The notes: generated by a model not told the origin, from the sequence alone. DNA of 57,102 nucleotides from Brucella tritici (GCF_008932295.1 NZ_WBWA01000032.1:1-57102), one strand, 5' to 3'. Positions 26,712-36,797 are shown, numbered from the stretch's first letter. Program-made: numbers and translations.

Positions 26712-27848
26712 ATGCTGCAGACTATGGCGGGTGACGTTGCAGCGCGAATTCTGACAGATTTCAAAGAAATCGGTCAATTCTGGAACGATGCTGCAGCCAT
26801 TCATGGTGCGCCGCAATCGTTTGCGTGGATCCATAATTGGCACGCGATCGTCAATGCTGACAGTTTCGTTGTCGGACTCTTTGACAGCAATGGTCCAATC
26901 CTGCTTGTGCCGCTGGAAGTCGTTAGCCAGAATGGCGCGAAAATCGCGCGTTATCCCGGTGGAAGCCACGCCAATTGCAATTTCCCATGGCTGCGAAAGG
27001 AATATGGCGGCATCCTCGGACGCGAGGTAGTCCGGCAACTGATCGAGGTGATCCGCAAAGCACGGCCTGACATCGATGCGCTGTCACTGACACGCCAGTT
27101 TTCTGAACTGCAAGGCGCGGCCAGTCCTCTGCTCACTCTCGGAAAAGCGCCCAATCCAAATCCAGTGCTCGCCGCATCGCTTGATGGTGGCTTCGATGCA
27201 GTGCTTGATCGCGCCAACCGCAAGCGAAAACTGAAAAAGCATCGTCAGCACAGTCGCCGTTATGAAGAAAGCGGTGGCTGGAGAGTTGCCCGGCCGCAAA
27301 CCCGCACGGAATCCGACACGATTCTCGATCTCTATTTTGCGATGAAGGCACAGCGCTTCCGGAAGATGGGAATCCGTGATCCTTTCGCCGATGAGAATGT
27401 GCGTAATTTCTTCAAAGCTTTATTCGACGTAGAATTGGCAAGGGGCCAGAATCTGAATGAACTCCGCTTTCTTGAAGTAGGCGGAACCGTGCGTTCGATC
27501 ATCGGAAAACTGTTCGGCAATACAGGCCCTACCGTCGAGTTCGCCGCAATCGCAGAAGACGAGCTGATGGCGGCAAGTCCGGGTGAATTTCTCTTCTTCG
27601 AAGATATCAGCCACAGTTGCGGTGAAGGCCATTCGATCTACAGTTTCGGTATTGGTGATGAGCCGTACAAACGCGAGTGGTGCGATCTCGAGTTTACGAT
27701 CTATGACACGCTGATACCGCTTTCCACCAAAGGGAAATTCTTCACAGTGCTGCAATCAGTCCGCAATGCGATTGCAGGAAGTATCAAGCGCAATCCGCGT
27801 CTTTGGGGCCTTGCCAAGACACTGCGCAGCAGGTTCGCAAAAAGGTAG
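26712..27848 (+). CDS. GNAT acetyltransferase, CelD/BcsL-like
   Basis: The 378-residue protein has two GNAT-type halves, with RKRKLKKHRQHSRRYEESGG, FAMKAQRFRKMGI and SPGEFLFFEDISHSCGEG as markers of the family often found near cellulose/exopolysaccharide genes. It probably acylates a polysaccharide precursor, which is inferred from family and the adjoining export genes. The start is unsure: TTG 26706, ATG 26712 and ATG 26724 are all in frame, and a weak TGAGG lies before 26712. Confidence 0.8.
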   Translation: MLQTMAGDVAARILTDFKEIGQFWNDAAAIHGAPQSFAWIHNWHAIVNADSFVVGLFDSNGPILLVPLEVVSQNGAKIARYPGGSHANCNFPWLRKEYGGILGREVVRQLIEVIRKARPDIDALSLTRQFSELQGAASPLLTLGKAPNPNPVLAASLDGGFDAVLDRANRKRKLKKHRQHSRRYEESGGWRVARPQTRTESDTILDLYFAMKAQRFRKMGIRDPFADENVRNFFKALFDVELARGQNLNELRFLEVGGTVRSIIGKLFGNTGPTVEFAAIAEDELMAASPGEFLFFEDISHSCGEGHSIYSFGIGDEPYKREWCDLEFTIYDTLIPLSTKGKFFTVLQSVRNAIAGSIKRNPRLWGLAKTLRSRFAKR

Positions 27849-27912
27849 AGGTGCTTAGCAATTCGATTCAGAAACAAGGTCTAAGACGCTGTTCCAGAAT
27901 CGCATTTGGCTA

Positions 27913-30135
27913 TCAGTCAGTTTCGTCCATCAGAATGACGACGTCTTCATAACCACCCTGATCGAGATCGAGAGCAGCCAGCGCAACGCCCTTATCGTCC
28001 GGATCGACGATACTCATCACCACTGCAGCAGATCCATCGGCAATGCGTCGGATTTGTTCCGAAGATGACGGACCGCATTCCACAACGACAAAATCATAGA
28101 CCGTTTCCAGCGCATCCAAAATGAGCGGTAACCGGTCGGCGGAACGCATGGCGGCTTCAGGATCGGCCTCACCCAGCGGAACGACATGCGCCTGCGAGAA
28201 CCGGTCACTGTGGATGACCTCATTGAAGCGGCGCTCGCCGGACAGAAGATCGGTAATGCCCGGCAGATGAGTACCGTCCAGCATGGCAAGCCCAACAGTT
28301 CCCTGTGCGGTCATATCCACGAGAATTGCACGTTTGCCATGGTCGGCGAATTCACGCAGCAGACGCACCGTTCCTGCCGATGCCTTATCGCCCTCGGGAG
28401 AGACCACCACGATACGTTTCAGCGTTCCGCCCGACAGAAGATCGGCAACAGCTTCCACACCATTTGGATTGCGTGGTTTCGTCTGACGCTGCCTGATCTC
28501 ACTTTGCTTGATCTCACCTTGCTTTACCATGGGAAACTCCTCCACGGATTTCCTCGTTTCGGAAACCGGCGGCTTCGCCGCAAACGGCATAGTCCATGAA
28601 CGGCGTGGCGCTGCAATTGTTTCCTTGGAAACGCCATCACGGCGTTCGGCACCGGACGGCGGCACGGCAGCCGCTTCCACAGCGGCGGCAATGACCGGCA
28701 TTTCGATTTCCTCGACGGCAGCAATCCGCTGGCCATCCGCGGTCACGAATGCACGCCCGCTGAACAACTCACGCAAGAGAACGAAAATCGACAGCAAGAG
28801 CAGGCCAGCGGCAAAAGTTGAGCCGACAATCGGCAATATCATTGGATAATAGGGCACCGCCGGTGCTTCGGCGGAAGAGAAAACCCGAGCATCAACCGGC
28901 ACATAATTGCGGTCGGTGCGCGACGCGGCTTCGCGATAGCGCGTCAGATAGGTTTCAAGAAGCTGACGCTGCGCCGTCGCCTCGCGCTCCAATGCGCGCA
29001 ATTCAACTTCCTGATCGCCCGCCTGCGCTGCCTGTGCTTTCACGCGGTTGAGTTCACGATTGAGCTCCTCCTCGCGAAGTTTTGCTGCTGAGACTTCGTT
29101 GTCGAGGCTTGCAACAAGCTTGCGGCCTTCGATCCTGATCTGCTGGTCGAGATCAGCAAGCTGCGAACGCAATGCCTTGATCCGAGGATGGCCCTCCAGA
29201 AGTGTCGTCGAAAGATCGGCTATCTGGGCGTTAAGCTGAATGCGTCTTTCGGCAAGACGCTGCATCATGCCGGAAGCAACGACGTCCGGCAGCGTGTCGA
29301 TGGGAGCGCCGGAGGCCAGCGACTTACGAATGCTTTCCGCCTTGGCTTCTGCCAAAGCGCGGCTGGTGCGAACCCGCGTCAGTTCGGTTGAGACCTCAGA
29401 GAGCTGCTGTGTCGCTATCGTGCTGTTGCTCTGGCCGGTCAGGAGTCCGCGCGAAGCACGATAATCCGCAACCTTCTTTTCCGCATCGCGGACGCGGTTG
29501 CGCAGGTCGTCAATCTCGGGCGCGAGCCAGCCGGTAGCATCGTCGTTCGACTCCAGCTTCGCGGCCTGTTGAAACAGGATGTACTGATTGGCCAGTGCAT
29601 TAGCGACGTTCTTGGCCGTCTCAGGGTTTGCCGAATTATATTGCACGACGATGACGCGCGAAGCGGTAACGGCAAAAACCTGCATGTTCTTGCGCAGCTT
29701 CTGTAGAACGCGCTCTTCCGGGGTCAGTCGTGCGGGATCAGTGCGCATGCCAAGCATGATGAGAACGCGGGTCCACGGCTTCACTTCCGTCGTCGTGAAG
29801 GCTTCGTTGCTGGTCAGCTTGAGTTCGTCGGAAACTTTTTTAAGAAGATCACCGGACGAGAACACCTCAACCTGGCTCTTCACACCTTCGGCGTCAAAGA
29901 CAGGCCGCTCGGCGGCTGTTTCGCCATTGGGGCGGGTATAGATGGATTCGCGGGCCTCGATCATGATGCGCGCTTCAGCGCGATAATCCGGCGTCAAAAG
30001 AAGGCAGATGGCCCATGCAAGCGCCGCCATGAGAAGCGCGCCAACGACAATGAACAGCCAGTGGCGGCGCAGGCTGGAGAACAGCGCGCCGATATCAATA
30101 TCTGCGTCCCTTGATAACGGATCGACTTCTGCCAT
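27913..30135 (-). CDS. Wzz/ExoP-like exopolysaccharide chain-length protein with degenerate kinase domain
   Basis: In this 740-residue inner-membrane protein, the N-terminal Wzz segment includes a TM helix (HWLFIVVGALLMAALAWAIC). A long periplasmic coiled-coil region and a second TM helix (LPIVGSTFAAGLLLLSIFVL) follow. The C-terminal part resembles BY-kinase but lacks a canonical Walker A: in its place is SPEGDKASAGTVRLL, and Walker A' reads AILVDMTAQG. No tyrosine cluster is at the end. I start at the ATG at 30135 (MAEVDPLS); the ORF extends to 30237. It is divergent from the Wza-like gene. Confidence 0.85.
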   Translation of the reverse strand: MAEVDPLSRDADIDIGALFSSLRRHWLFIVVGALLMAALAWAICLLLTPDYRAEARIMIEARESIYTRPNGETAAERPVFDAEGVKSQVEVFSSGDLLKKVSDELKLTSNEAFTTTEVKPWTRVLIMLGMRTDPARLTPEERVLQKLRKNMQVFAVTASRVIVVQYNSANPETAKNVANALANQYILFQQAAKLESNDDATGWLAPEIDDLRNRVRDAEKKVADYRASRGLLTGQSNSTIATQQLSEVSTELTRVRTSRALAEAKAESIRKSLASGAPIDTLPDVVASGMMQRLAERRIQLNAQIADLSTTLLEGHPRIKALRSQLADLDQQIRIEGRKLVASLDNEVSAAKLREEELNRELNRVKAQAAQAGDQEVELRALEREATAQRQLLETYLTRYREAASRTDRNYVPVDARVFSSAEAPAVPYYPMILPIVGSTFAAGLLLLSIFVLLRELFSGRAFVTADGQRIAAVEEIEMPVIAAAVEAAAVPPSGAERRDGVSKETIAAPRRSWTMPFAAKPPVSETRKSVEEFPMVKQGEIKQSEIRQRQTKPRNPNGVEAVADLLSGGTLKRIVVVSPEGDKASAGTVRLLREFADHGKRAILVDMTAQGTVGLAMLDGTHLPGITDLLSGERRFNEVIHSDRFSQAHVVPLGEADPEAAMRSADRLPLILDALETVYDFVVVECGPSSSEQIRRIADGSAAVVMSIVDPDDKGVALAALDLDQGGYEDVVILMDETD

Positions 30136-30436
30136 TCCCCATTCTCCATGGACTTCGCGAGTGCGCTTGCGCGCGTGATCGCTCTCGCCCGCGTGGGGTA
30201 AAGCACCCCCGAATCTGGCCGGAAGGTAAAGGAACAAGGTAACCAGAGGGTTAAGCAGGATAAGTTCCCAACAGTTGGCGAGCCATAAAGATTTTGCGCC
30301 GAAGCCTGTCTTCTTTACCAGCCATTAACCCTAATCAATCGATAACGCTTGCAACCGATATTCGTAATCGCGCTGTCAGTACCGCGTCGATTGCGTTCGT
30401 AAGAAATATTGCTTTTCGGAAGAACCGAGGCGGAAG
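30136..30436. promoter_or_regulatory. Divergent promoter region of the exopolysaccharide genes
   Basis: About 300 bp separate the Wzz-like start and the Wza-like start. Both promoters should lie here; no strong consensus hexamers or operator dyads were identified. Confidence 0.4.
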
Positions 30437-31027
30437 ATGACGGCGAAGACAATTCATAACAAGCGCAAAGGCCACGCTCTGCTTGTGGCGCTCGGCCTTG
30501 CCGCCATGACGCTTTCCGCCTGCTCCAGCTATCGCCCTGCCCCGCCTGCTTTCCACGAAGCGCTGAACCAGCCTTATATGCTGGATGCAGGTGATCGCGT
30601 GCGCATCACGGTTTTCGAACAGCCAAGCCTCACCAATACCTATAGCGTCGATCAGGCAGGCTATATCGCCTTCCCACTCGTTGGCAGCATTCCGGCACGT
30701 GGCAAGACATCCAAGCAGCTTGAAGGCATCATCGCATCCAAACTGCGTGGCGGCTACCTGCGTGACCCCGACGTGAGCGCGGAAATCGACCGCTATCGCC
30801 CGATCTTTGTGATGGGTGAAGTCGGTGCCGCTGGCCAGTATTCCTATGTTCCGGGCATGACTGCGCAAAAGGCAATCGCCGCTGCGGGTGGTTTCAGCCC
30901 ACGCGCCAATCAGGAGAATGTCGACATCACACGCCAGTTCAACGGCAAGGTTCTGACTGGTCGCGTGCTGATTTCCGATCCTATCCTGCCGGGCGACACG
31001 ATCTATGTGCGCGAACGTCTGTTTTGA
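30437..31027 (+). CDS. Polysaccharide export protein, Wza/ExoF-like lipoprotein
   Basis: The 196-residue predicted outer-membrane lipoprotein has lipobox LSAC at about residues 29-32 after a basic start. The poly-export motif YMLDAGDRVRITVFEQPSLT and an SLBB-type region VMGEVGAAGQYSYVPGMT follow. It should work with the divergent Wzz-like protein to export exopolysaccharide. It is shorter than classical Wza and lacks the C-terminal helix, as with ExoF-type proteins. The GT4 gene follows with a 9-bp gap. Confidence 0.88.
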   Translation: MTAKTIHNKRKGHALLVALGLAAMTLSACSSYRPAPPAFHEALNQPYMLDAGDRVRITVFEQPSLTNTYSVDQAGYIAFPLVGSIPARGKTSKQLEGIIASKLRGGYLRDPDVSAEIDRYRPIFVMGEVGAAGQYSYVPGMTAQKAIAAAGGFSPRANQENVDITRQFNGKVLTGRVLISDPILPGDTIYVRERLF

Positions 31028-31036
31028 TGGCGATTG

Positions 31037-32200
31037 ATGGCTGATGACACCAATGCCTCCCCACTGCGTATCATCCACTGTTTCCGCGAACCGACCGGCG
31101 GGCTCTTCCGTCATGTTCGCGATCTCGTGGGCCTGCAGGCGGAAAAAGGCCACGCAGTCGGCATCGTCTGCGATGCAACGACAGGCGGCCCGCGCGAAGA
31201 CGCGCTTCTGGAAGAATTACGGCCAAGGCTCACGCTCGGCCTTCATCGCATTGCCATGCAGCGCCATGTCGGACTGGGCGACGCAGCGGCAGCGTACAAA
31301 GCATATCGCATCATCAAGAAATTGCAGCCGGACATATTGCACGGACATGGCGCCAAAGGTGGCGTCTATGCACGTTTGTTCGGCTCAGTCTTACGGGTTT
31401 TTAGGTCTCGCGTAGCCCGTATCTATTCACCGCATGGCGGTAGTCTGCATTTCGACCGGAAGACGCGCCGTGGCGGCGCCGTCTTTCTGATCGAGAGAAT
31501 GCTGGCTCCGATGACCGACGCGGTGATGTTCGTTTCCAACTTCGAAAAGCGTATCTATGAAGAAAAGGTAGGGCGGCCCTATGGCCTCCATGCCGTCGTC
31601 TACAACGGCTTGGCCGAAGACGAGTTTATACCCGTCGCCGACGCAGCCGATGCCACCGATTTTCTCTTTGTCGGCACGATGCGCGAACTGAAGGGACCCG
31701 ACCTGCTGATCCGGGCCCTTGCGCGCCTACGCGACCAGCACCAGCGCAATTTTACCGCAACAATGGTGGGTGATGGCGCGGAAAAGTCCGCTTTCTTCAA
31801 CCTGGCCAACGAGCTTGGTATTTCCGCGCAAATCCGCTTTCTGCCCGGAATGGCTGCACGAGAAGCTTTTGCTTTGGGGCGGATAATGGTGGTTCCATCG
31901 CGCGCCGAAGCGTTCCCCTATATTATTCTGGAGGCGCTCGCCGCCGGAAAGCCCGTTATCGCCAGCAATGTCGGCGGGATTTCAGAAGTGTTCGGGCCTC
32001 GTTCCTCGGCGCTGGTGGAACCCGAGGACGAGGCGCTTGCGAACAAGATGCTGGGCGTCGCAGATGATCCAGTTGCGTTTCGCGCCGCGATGCCGGATGC
32101 GATACGGCTGCACGAGCGTTTCAGCCAGCAATCCATGGCACACTCAATCGAGACGATCTATTACGAAGCCCATCCGGACCGGGCCGTACCAGAAGACTGA
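31037..32200 (+). CDS. Glycosyltransferase family 4
   Basis: This 387-residue GT-B enzyme has the N-terminal IIHCFREPTGGLFRHVRDL and the C-terminal nucleotide-sugar site LVVPSRAEAFPYIILEALAAGKPV-type block (positions about 31890-31950), whose EAFPYIILEALA matches the GT4 E-x7-E motif. It adds a sugar during polysaccharide assembly. It is the only classical glycosyltransferase near the export genes. I start at the ATG at 31037; an upstream TTG at 31034 is possible. Confidence 0.9.
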   Translation: MADDTNASPLRIIHCFREPTGGLFRHVRDLVGLQAEKGHAVGIVCDATTGGPREDALLEELRPRLTLGLHRIAMQRHVGLGDAAAAYKAYRIIKKLQPDILHGHGAKGGVYARLFGSVLRVFRSRVARIYSPHGGSLHFDRKTRRGGAVFLIERMLAPMTDAVMFVSNFEKRIYEEKVGRPYGLHAVVYNGLAEDEFIPVADAADATDFLFVGTMRELKGPDLLIRALARLRDQHQRNFTATMVGDGAEKSAFFNLANELGISAQIRFLPGMAAREAFALGRIMVVPSRAEAFPYIILEALAAGKPVIASNVGGISEVFGPRSSALVEPEDEALANKMLGVADDPVAFRAAMPDAIRLHERFSQQSMAHSIETIYYEAHPDRAVPED

Positions 32201-32212
32201 GGGTTACTCCCC

Positions 32213-32944
32213 TCAGCCCACCATCGCAACGAAGGGTTCGGATGCAGATACCGACCGTTCGAACTGTGACCGAAACCCACCCCGCGCCGCAAAATATATA
32301 TAGTGGAACGCATCGGCCCGCCCGCCGATAAGCGAGATGTCCTCGCGTTGCCATTCCCAAGGCAGCATGTCGAGCTTATCTTCGAACGGTTCTGATATGG
32401 TTGCCGACCAGAATGCGGCAATACCATTTGGCTTCAGCGCCCTTTTCACCAACCTCAGACCATCATCGTCATAGATGGCTCCGTTGGCCGCGCGAACTGT
32501 AAAGTCAGGCCCATTATCAGTATCCATCAATATGGCATCGTATTGGCCGGGTTCGGCGCGAAGAACATCCATAACGTCAGCGACCCGAACATCGACACGC
32601 GGATCGTTCAATGGATGACTGGCAAGATGGCCGATATAGGTCCGGTTCCAGTCCACAATCTCCGGGACGAGTTCGCAAACCGTCACCCTGGCATCAGGTC
32701 CGAGCAAATCAAGAGCCGCCCGAAGCGTAAAGCCCATACCGAGCCCGCCGATAAGCATATGCGAAACCTGCCGCCCGTGCAGGCGAAGCGACCTTTCAGC
32801 CAATACGGTCTCGGACTGGAAATTGACGTTCGACATCAATTCCAGGCCGTTGTAGCGGATTTCGTAGATGTGATCGCGTTTTCGCAACAAAATTTCATCG
32901 CCGGCATGATTGCCCGCTCTAGCCAATTCGGCCCAGATAGTCAT
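32213..32944 (-). CDS. Spermidine synthase-like methyltransferase-fold protein
   Basis: The 243-residue protein has the Rossmann block SHMLIGGLGMGFTLRAALDL (glycine-rich), TVCELVPEIVDWNRTYIGHL and YDAILMDTDNGPDF, like the spermine/spermidine synthase domain family. It lacks strong evidence for actual polyamine synthesis; many such proteins are of unknown function. It ends 12 bp from the convergent glycosyltransferase. The start at ATG 32944 is preceded by AGGG; a start at 32968 is also open. Confidence 0.78.
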   Translation of the reverse strand: MTIWAELARAGNHAGDEILLRKRDHIYEIRYNGLELMSNVNFQSETVLAERSLRLHGRQVSHMLIGGLGMGFTLRAALDLLGPDARVTVCELVPEIVDWNRTYIGHLASHPLNDPRVDVRVADVMDVLRAEPGQYDAILMDTDNGPDFTVRAANGAIYDDDGLRLVKRALKPNGIAAFWSATISEPFEDKLDMLPWEWQREDISLIGGRADAFHYIYFAARGGFRSQFERSVSASEPFVAMVG

Positions 32945-33022
32945 GTTCAACCCTAGAGCGCCCTCCAAAACACCAGAACGGTTTGGATAAAGCGCATTAA
33001 AACAAACAGTTAATGCGACCGG

Positions 33023-33098
33023 CTAGTGGTCTGATTCCGACATTTGCATTCCTCGGATATGAGCCCCGAGCAAATGTCGGAATCAAAAAGATCACTAG
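33023..33098. repeat. Palindromic repeat A
   Basis: CTAGTGGTCTGATTCCGACA to its right-hand partner TGTCGGAATC...ATCACTAG forms a long stem (left arm 33023-33047, right arm 33070-33098). It is intergenic and resembles a mobile palindromic unit. Confidence 0.75.
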
Positions 33099-33114
33099 TA
33101 ACCTTATGTATCCA

Positions 33115-33186
33115 GTGGATTTTTCGAATTTGACGTTTGAAACAGCATCTCATTCAGTCGGGATTCAAACGTCAAATTCAATCCAC
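33115..33186. repeat. Palindromic repeat B
   Basis: GTGGATTTTTCGAATTTGAC with GTCAAATTCAATCCAC, plus GTTTGAA/TTCAAAC, makes a 23-27 bp arm hairpin 17 bp after repeat A. The sequences of A and B differ. Confidence 0.75.
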
Positions 33187-33644
33187 AAGGTCGCAGCGTG
33201 AATTGCTCTCATCAGGATTTTTTGGGTCGCTGTGCGTCAGGCGCGCAGCAACCCCATGACATCGTCCGATCTGGTGCCGATCAGAAGTGGAAACAAAGCT
33301 GGCCTGTTGGCGGCAACATCTGCCGAACAGTTCGACGGCAAAATGCCGCTTGCAGCTTTTTCTTCCAACGGTTTCATATCACCGTGCTAGGCAATATAAT
33401 CATGCAAGGCAAGCCTTGCATCGGCTTGGGTTGCGACAACTGACGTCGCCCCTTCCCGTCGTCAATGCTATAGCTGTACGGGCATCAAACATGTTATTTT
33501 AGCCGTTACTAACAGTAACGGTTTTCGACCGAGTATTTAATTGAGTGTTTACCTAAGTCAAAAGCTTGCCATGCGATGTTTATATTCTGCTTAGGACTCT
33601 CGGTCTAATTACGAGGCTATCAATTTACGATCAGGGGCAATGTT
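33187..33644. other. Long non-coding region before the sugar transferase
   Basis: No plausible coding frame is seen. It contains an 8-bp-arm dyad CCGTTACT-AAC-AGTAACGG at 33503-33521, about 120 bp before the sugar transferase GTG start, a candidate operator or small hairpin. The promoter of the exopolysaccharide unit should lie here. Confidence 0.5.
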
Positions 33645-35195
33645 GTGCGAGACAATGATGCGCTTTCTCCTTTTGGCCGCAAAGCCATGGAAGCCAGCAG
33701 CAAGCCAGATTCCGGGCCAGATTCCAAACCGCGCGGTCCGGTAGAACTCAGCCCACTGGCGCGCCAGATGGCCGAGCAATATCAGCGCGATACATTTTCG
33801 CCGCTGATGTTGAGTGGCGTCATGCGTATGGTGGAGTTTGGGATTGTCTTTTTCTCCGGCATTCTGAGCTTCCTGTTCTATGTCGGTATCCGTACGCATC
33901 TGATCTTCTATTACCCGCTCATCATGGTCGCTGGCGGCGCGCTTTTTGTCCTGCTGATGGAAATCAACGATGGCTATCAGATCAACGTGCTGCGCAGCCC
34001 CGGTCGATATCTGCGGCGGCTTTTTATCAGTTGGGCAGCCGTGCTTGGCACCCTTGCCATTGCCGGTTTCCTGCTGAAAGCTTCGTCCGACTTCTCACGC
34101 GGCTGGTTCCTGTACTGGGCGCTCAGCGCCTGCGTACTACTATTGATTTCGCGCATTTTCATCGCATGGAAGATCAAGCGCTGGGCACGTAATGGCACGA
34201 TGGAGCGCCGCGCCGTCATCGTGGGCGGTGGTCCCAATGCAGAAGCGCTCATCCGCTCGCTCGAACAGCAGCCCGACAACGATATCCGTATCTGCGGCAT
34301 CTTCGACGACCGCGATGACAAACGCTCGCCGCCTATCGTTGCAGGCTACCCAAAACTTGGCAATATCAACGAGCTGATCGAATTTGCACGTATCGCTCAT
34401 ATCGACATGCTGATCGTGTCGCTCCCGATCAGCGCGGAAGCCCGCGTGCTGGCTCTGTTAAAGAAGCTCTGGGTTCTCCCGGTCGATATCCGGCTGTCCG
34501 CGCTCAACAATCACCTGCGCTTCCGTCCGCGCGCCTATTCCTATGTCGGCGCGGTGCCGATGCTGGATATTTTCGACAAGCCCATCAATGATTGGGATTC
34601 AGTCGCTAAGCGCATCTTCGACGTTGTCTTCAGCATTTTGGGTATCATTCTTCTGTCGCCGATCATGATCGGCACGGCAATTGCCATCAAGCTCGACAGC
34701 AAAGGCCCTGTGATTTTCAAGCAGAAGCGGCATGGCTTCAACAATGAAGTCATCAATGTCTGGAAATTCCGGTCCATGTACACCGAGATGTGCGACCCGA
34801 CCGCCAAGCAAGCCGTTACCAAAGACGATCCTCGCGTCACCCGCGTCGGGCGCTTCATCCGCAAGGCCTCCATCGATGAGCTGCCGCAATTCTTCAATGT
34901 TCTCGCTGGTTCCTTGTCGCTCGTCGGCCCTCGCCCGCACGCGGTAGCAGCTCACTCGCATAATGTGCTCTATAACGAGGTGGTCGATGGTTATTTCGCG
35001 CGTCACCGTGTGAAGCCGGGCGTTACCGGCTGGGCGCAGATCAATGGCTGGCGCGGCGAAATCGACAATGAAAACAAGATCCGCATGCGCACGGAATTCG
35101 ATCTTTATTACATCGAAAACTGGTCGCTCTGGCTTGATCTCAAGATTCTGCTCCTGACGCCGGTACGGCTTCTCAACACGGAAAACGCCTATTGA
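33645..35195 (+). CDS. Undecaprenyl-phosphate sugar-1-phosphate transferase, WcaJ-like
   Basis: The 516-residue initiating transferase puts the first sugar phosphate on undecaprenyl phosphate. It has four N-terminal TM helices, a CoA-binding-like middle domain (RRAVIVGGGPNAEALI) and the C-terminal catalytic domain: KRIFDVVFSILG, FKQKRHGFNNEV, VWKFRSMYTEM, RKASIDELPQFFNVLAGSLS, VGPRPHA and KPGVTGWAQINGWRGE. The GTG at 33645 is used because AGGGG lies 8 nt before it. The next gene starts within its stop. Confidence 0.93.
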   Translation: MRDNDALSPFGRKAMEASSKPDSGPDSKPRGPVELSPLARQMAEQYQRDTFSPLMLSGVMRMVEFGIVFFSGILSFLFYVGIRTHLIFYYPLIMVAGGALFVLLMEINDGYQINVLRSPGRYLRRLFISWAAVLGTLAIAGFLLKASSDFSRGWFLYWALSACVLLLISRIFIAWKIKRWARNGTMERRAVIVGGGPNAEALIRSLEQQPDNDIRICGIFDDRDDKRSPPIVAGYPKLGNINELIEFARIAHIDMLIVSLPISAEARVLALLKKLWVLPVDIRLSALNNHLRFRPRAYSYVGAVPMLDIFDKPINDWDSVAKRIFDVVFSILGIILLSPIMIGTAIAIKLDSKGPVIFKQKRHGFNNEVINVWKFRSMYTEMCDPTAKQAVTKDDPRVTRVGRFIRKASIDELPQFFNVLAGSLSLVGPRPHAVAAHSHNVLYNEVVDGYFARHRVKPGVTGWAQINGWRGEIDNENKIRMRTEFDLYYIENWSLWLDLKILLLTPVRLLNTENAY

Positions 35196-36514
35196 CCAGC
35201 GTGGCACAGCGGTTTGACGGCAATTCGCGTCCAGCCGTAGTGCTGGCCGCGGATGCATCGCGCAAACGCGCGCTTAACCGTCTTATCGTCAATATTGCAA
35301 TCGGCTTCGGTGTTTTTCTACTCGGTTTCGTGATGAGCGAGCCGGCCCCCTATGAACTCTATATGGTTGGCCTGATCGCGCTGGCATTGCTGTTCGGGCT
35401 GCGATTGACCCGCACCAGCCTTGTGCTGCTGGCGCTCCTTGTGGTGTTCAATTTCGGTGGGATGATTTCAGTCATGCAGATGGCTGACGTCAAGAAAGCC
35501 CCACTCTACATTGCCGTTTCGCTGTTTCTGGCTTTCACGTCGGTATTCTTCGCCGCTGCCATCGAAGGGGACTATCGGCGTTTAAAGACCATATTCAACG
35601 CCTATCTTCTTGTCGGCGTGCTTTCTTCCGTCCTCGGCATTGCCGGTTATCTCGGCCTTTTTCCGGGTGCAGAAATCTTCACGCGCTACGGGCGTGCGCA
35701 GGGCGCATTTCAGGACCCCAACGTCTATGGGCCCTTCCTGATATTGCCCCTGACCTGGACGCTTTACCGCATCATGCGCGGCGGTCCGCGTGATGTCCTT
35801 GTCTATCTGCCTTTCTGCTGCCTGCTCACGCTCGGCGTTCTTGTGTCCTTCTCGCGTGCGGCATGGGCTATGGTTCCTCTCTCCTTCGTCATCCTGTTCG
35901 GCATCCTTTTCCTGCAAAGCAACAGCAATCGTTTTCGGCTACGCCTGATGGTAATTGGCCTGCTTGCTGTTGTAACAATTGTTCTCGCGATCCTGATTAT
36001 TCTGCAAATTCCCGGCGTCGGCGATTTCTTCCGAGAGCGCGCACGCCTCGAACAAAGCTATGACAGTGCAAGACTTGGACGATTTGCGCGGCACTGGCTT
36101 GGAATGATCCTCGCTACACAACATCCGCTCGGCATCGGCCCGCTCGAATTTGGTCCGATGTTCGGTGAGGATACGCATAATATCTGGCTCAAAGCCGTAC
36201 TCGATTATGGCTGGATCGGCTTCATCGTTTTTCTGACGCTGACATTCCTGACACTCGGTATTGGCTTCAAGCTTGTACTTCGCAATCGTCCCTGGCAGCC
36301 ATTTCTTCTCGTTGCTTACGCGACCTATCTCGGGCATATCCTGATCGGCAATGTCATCGACACGGATCACTGGCGTCACTTTTATCTGCTTTTCGGGATT
36401 ATCTGGGGTTGTGCTGGGCTGGAATACAAGTATCAGCTTCTACCCAAGCAAAAAGACCGACAAGGAGAGCAGCATTTTGCAGTTCGCGATATACGCCGCA
36501 GCGGCCCTCTTTGA
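35192..36514 (+). CDS. O-antigen ligase/polymerase-like membrane protein
   Basis: The 440-residue protein has about 10-12 membrane segments. The large periplasmic part with [17 protein letters not shown] and [19 protein letters not shown] is characteristic of the Wzy/WaaL-type ligase family. It likely polymerises or ligates the polysaccharide. Its TTG start at 35192 overlaps the transferase stop; a GTG start at 35201 is the alternative. The substrate is unknown. Confidence 0.87.
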   Translation: MTSVAQRFDGNSRPAVVLAADASRKRALNRLIVNIAIGFGVFLLGFVMSEPAPYELYMVGLIALALLFGLRLTRTSLVLLALLVVFNFGGMISVMQMADVKKAPLYIAVSLFLAFTSVFFAAAIEGDYRRLKTIFNAYLLVGVLSSVLGIAGYLGLFPGAEIFTRYGRAQGAFQDPNVYGPFLILPLTWTLYRIMRGGPRDVLVYLPFCCLLTLGVLVSFSRAAWAMVPLSFVILFGILFLQSNSNRFRLRLMVIGLLAVVTIVLAILIILQIPGVGDFFRERARLEQSYDSARLGRFARHWLGMILATQHPLGIGPLEFGPMFGEDTHNIWLKAVLDYGWIGFIVFLTLTFLTLGIGFKLVLRNRPWQPFLLVAYATYLGHILIGNVIDTDHWRHFYLLFGIIWGCAGLEYKYQLLPKQKDRQGEQHFAVRDIRRSGPL

Positions 36515-36797
36515 AATTGCCGGATGCTTCGCCTTCTGGGCATGGTTGAAGCTCGACAAGTCACCGCTTTGGCTGGCACCCGGCATGGTGTGCCTGGCAT
36601 TGTTCGCCTATCTTCTGACCCTCATTGAAAGTAATGTGGCCGGTCGCGCTTACGCCGCCTATGGCGGCATCTATATCATCGCTTCGATCCTATGGATCTG
36701 GTTTGCTGAGGGTACCCGCCCCGACCGTTGGGATGTCGTCGGCGCATGTACGGCTTTTGCAGGAACATGCATCATCCTCTTTGCGCCTCGATCCTGA
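36477..36797 (+). CDS. YnfA/UPF0060 family membrane protein
   Basis: The 106-residue protein has four membrane helices; [19 protein letters not shown] and [19 protein letters not shown] match the YnfA family (usual length about 108), placed in the small multidrug-resistance superfold. The TTG start at 36477 has AAGGAG 9 nt upstream, and the gene begins inside the ligase 3' end. Its role is unknown. Confidence 0.9.
   Translation: MQFAIYAAAALFEIAGCFAFWAWLKLDKSPLWLAPGMVCLALFAYLLTLIESNVAGRAYAAYGGIYIIASILWIWFAEGTRPDRWDVVGACTAFAGTCIILFAPRS

Noticed and set aside
33198..33443. Plus-strand open frame of 81 codons in the long intergenic region
   Set aside because: There is no RBS, no signal peptide and no family pattern.
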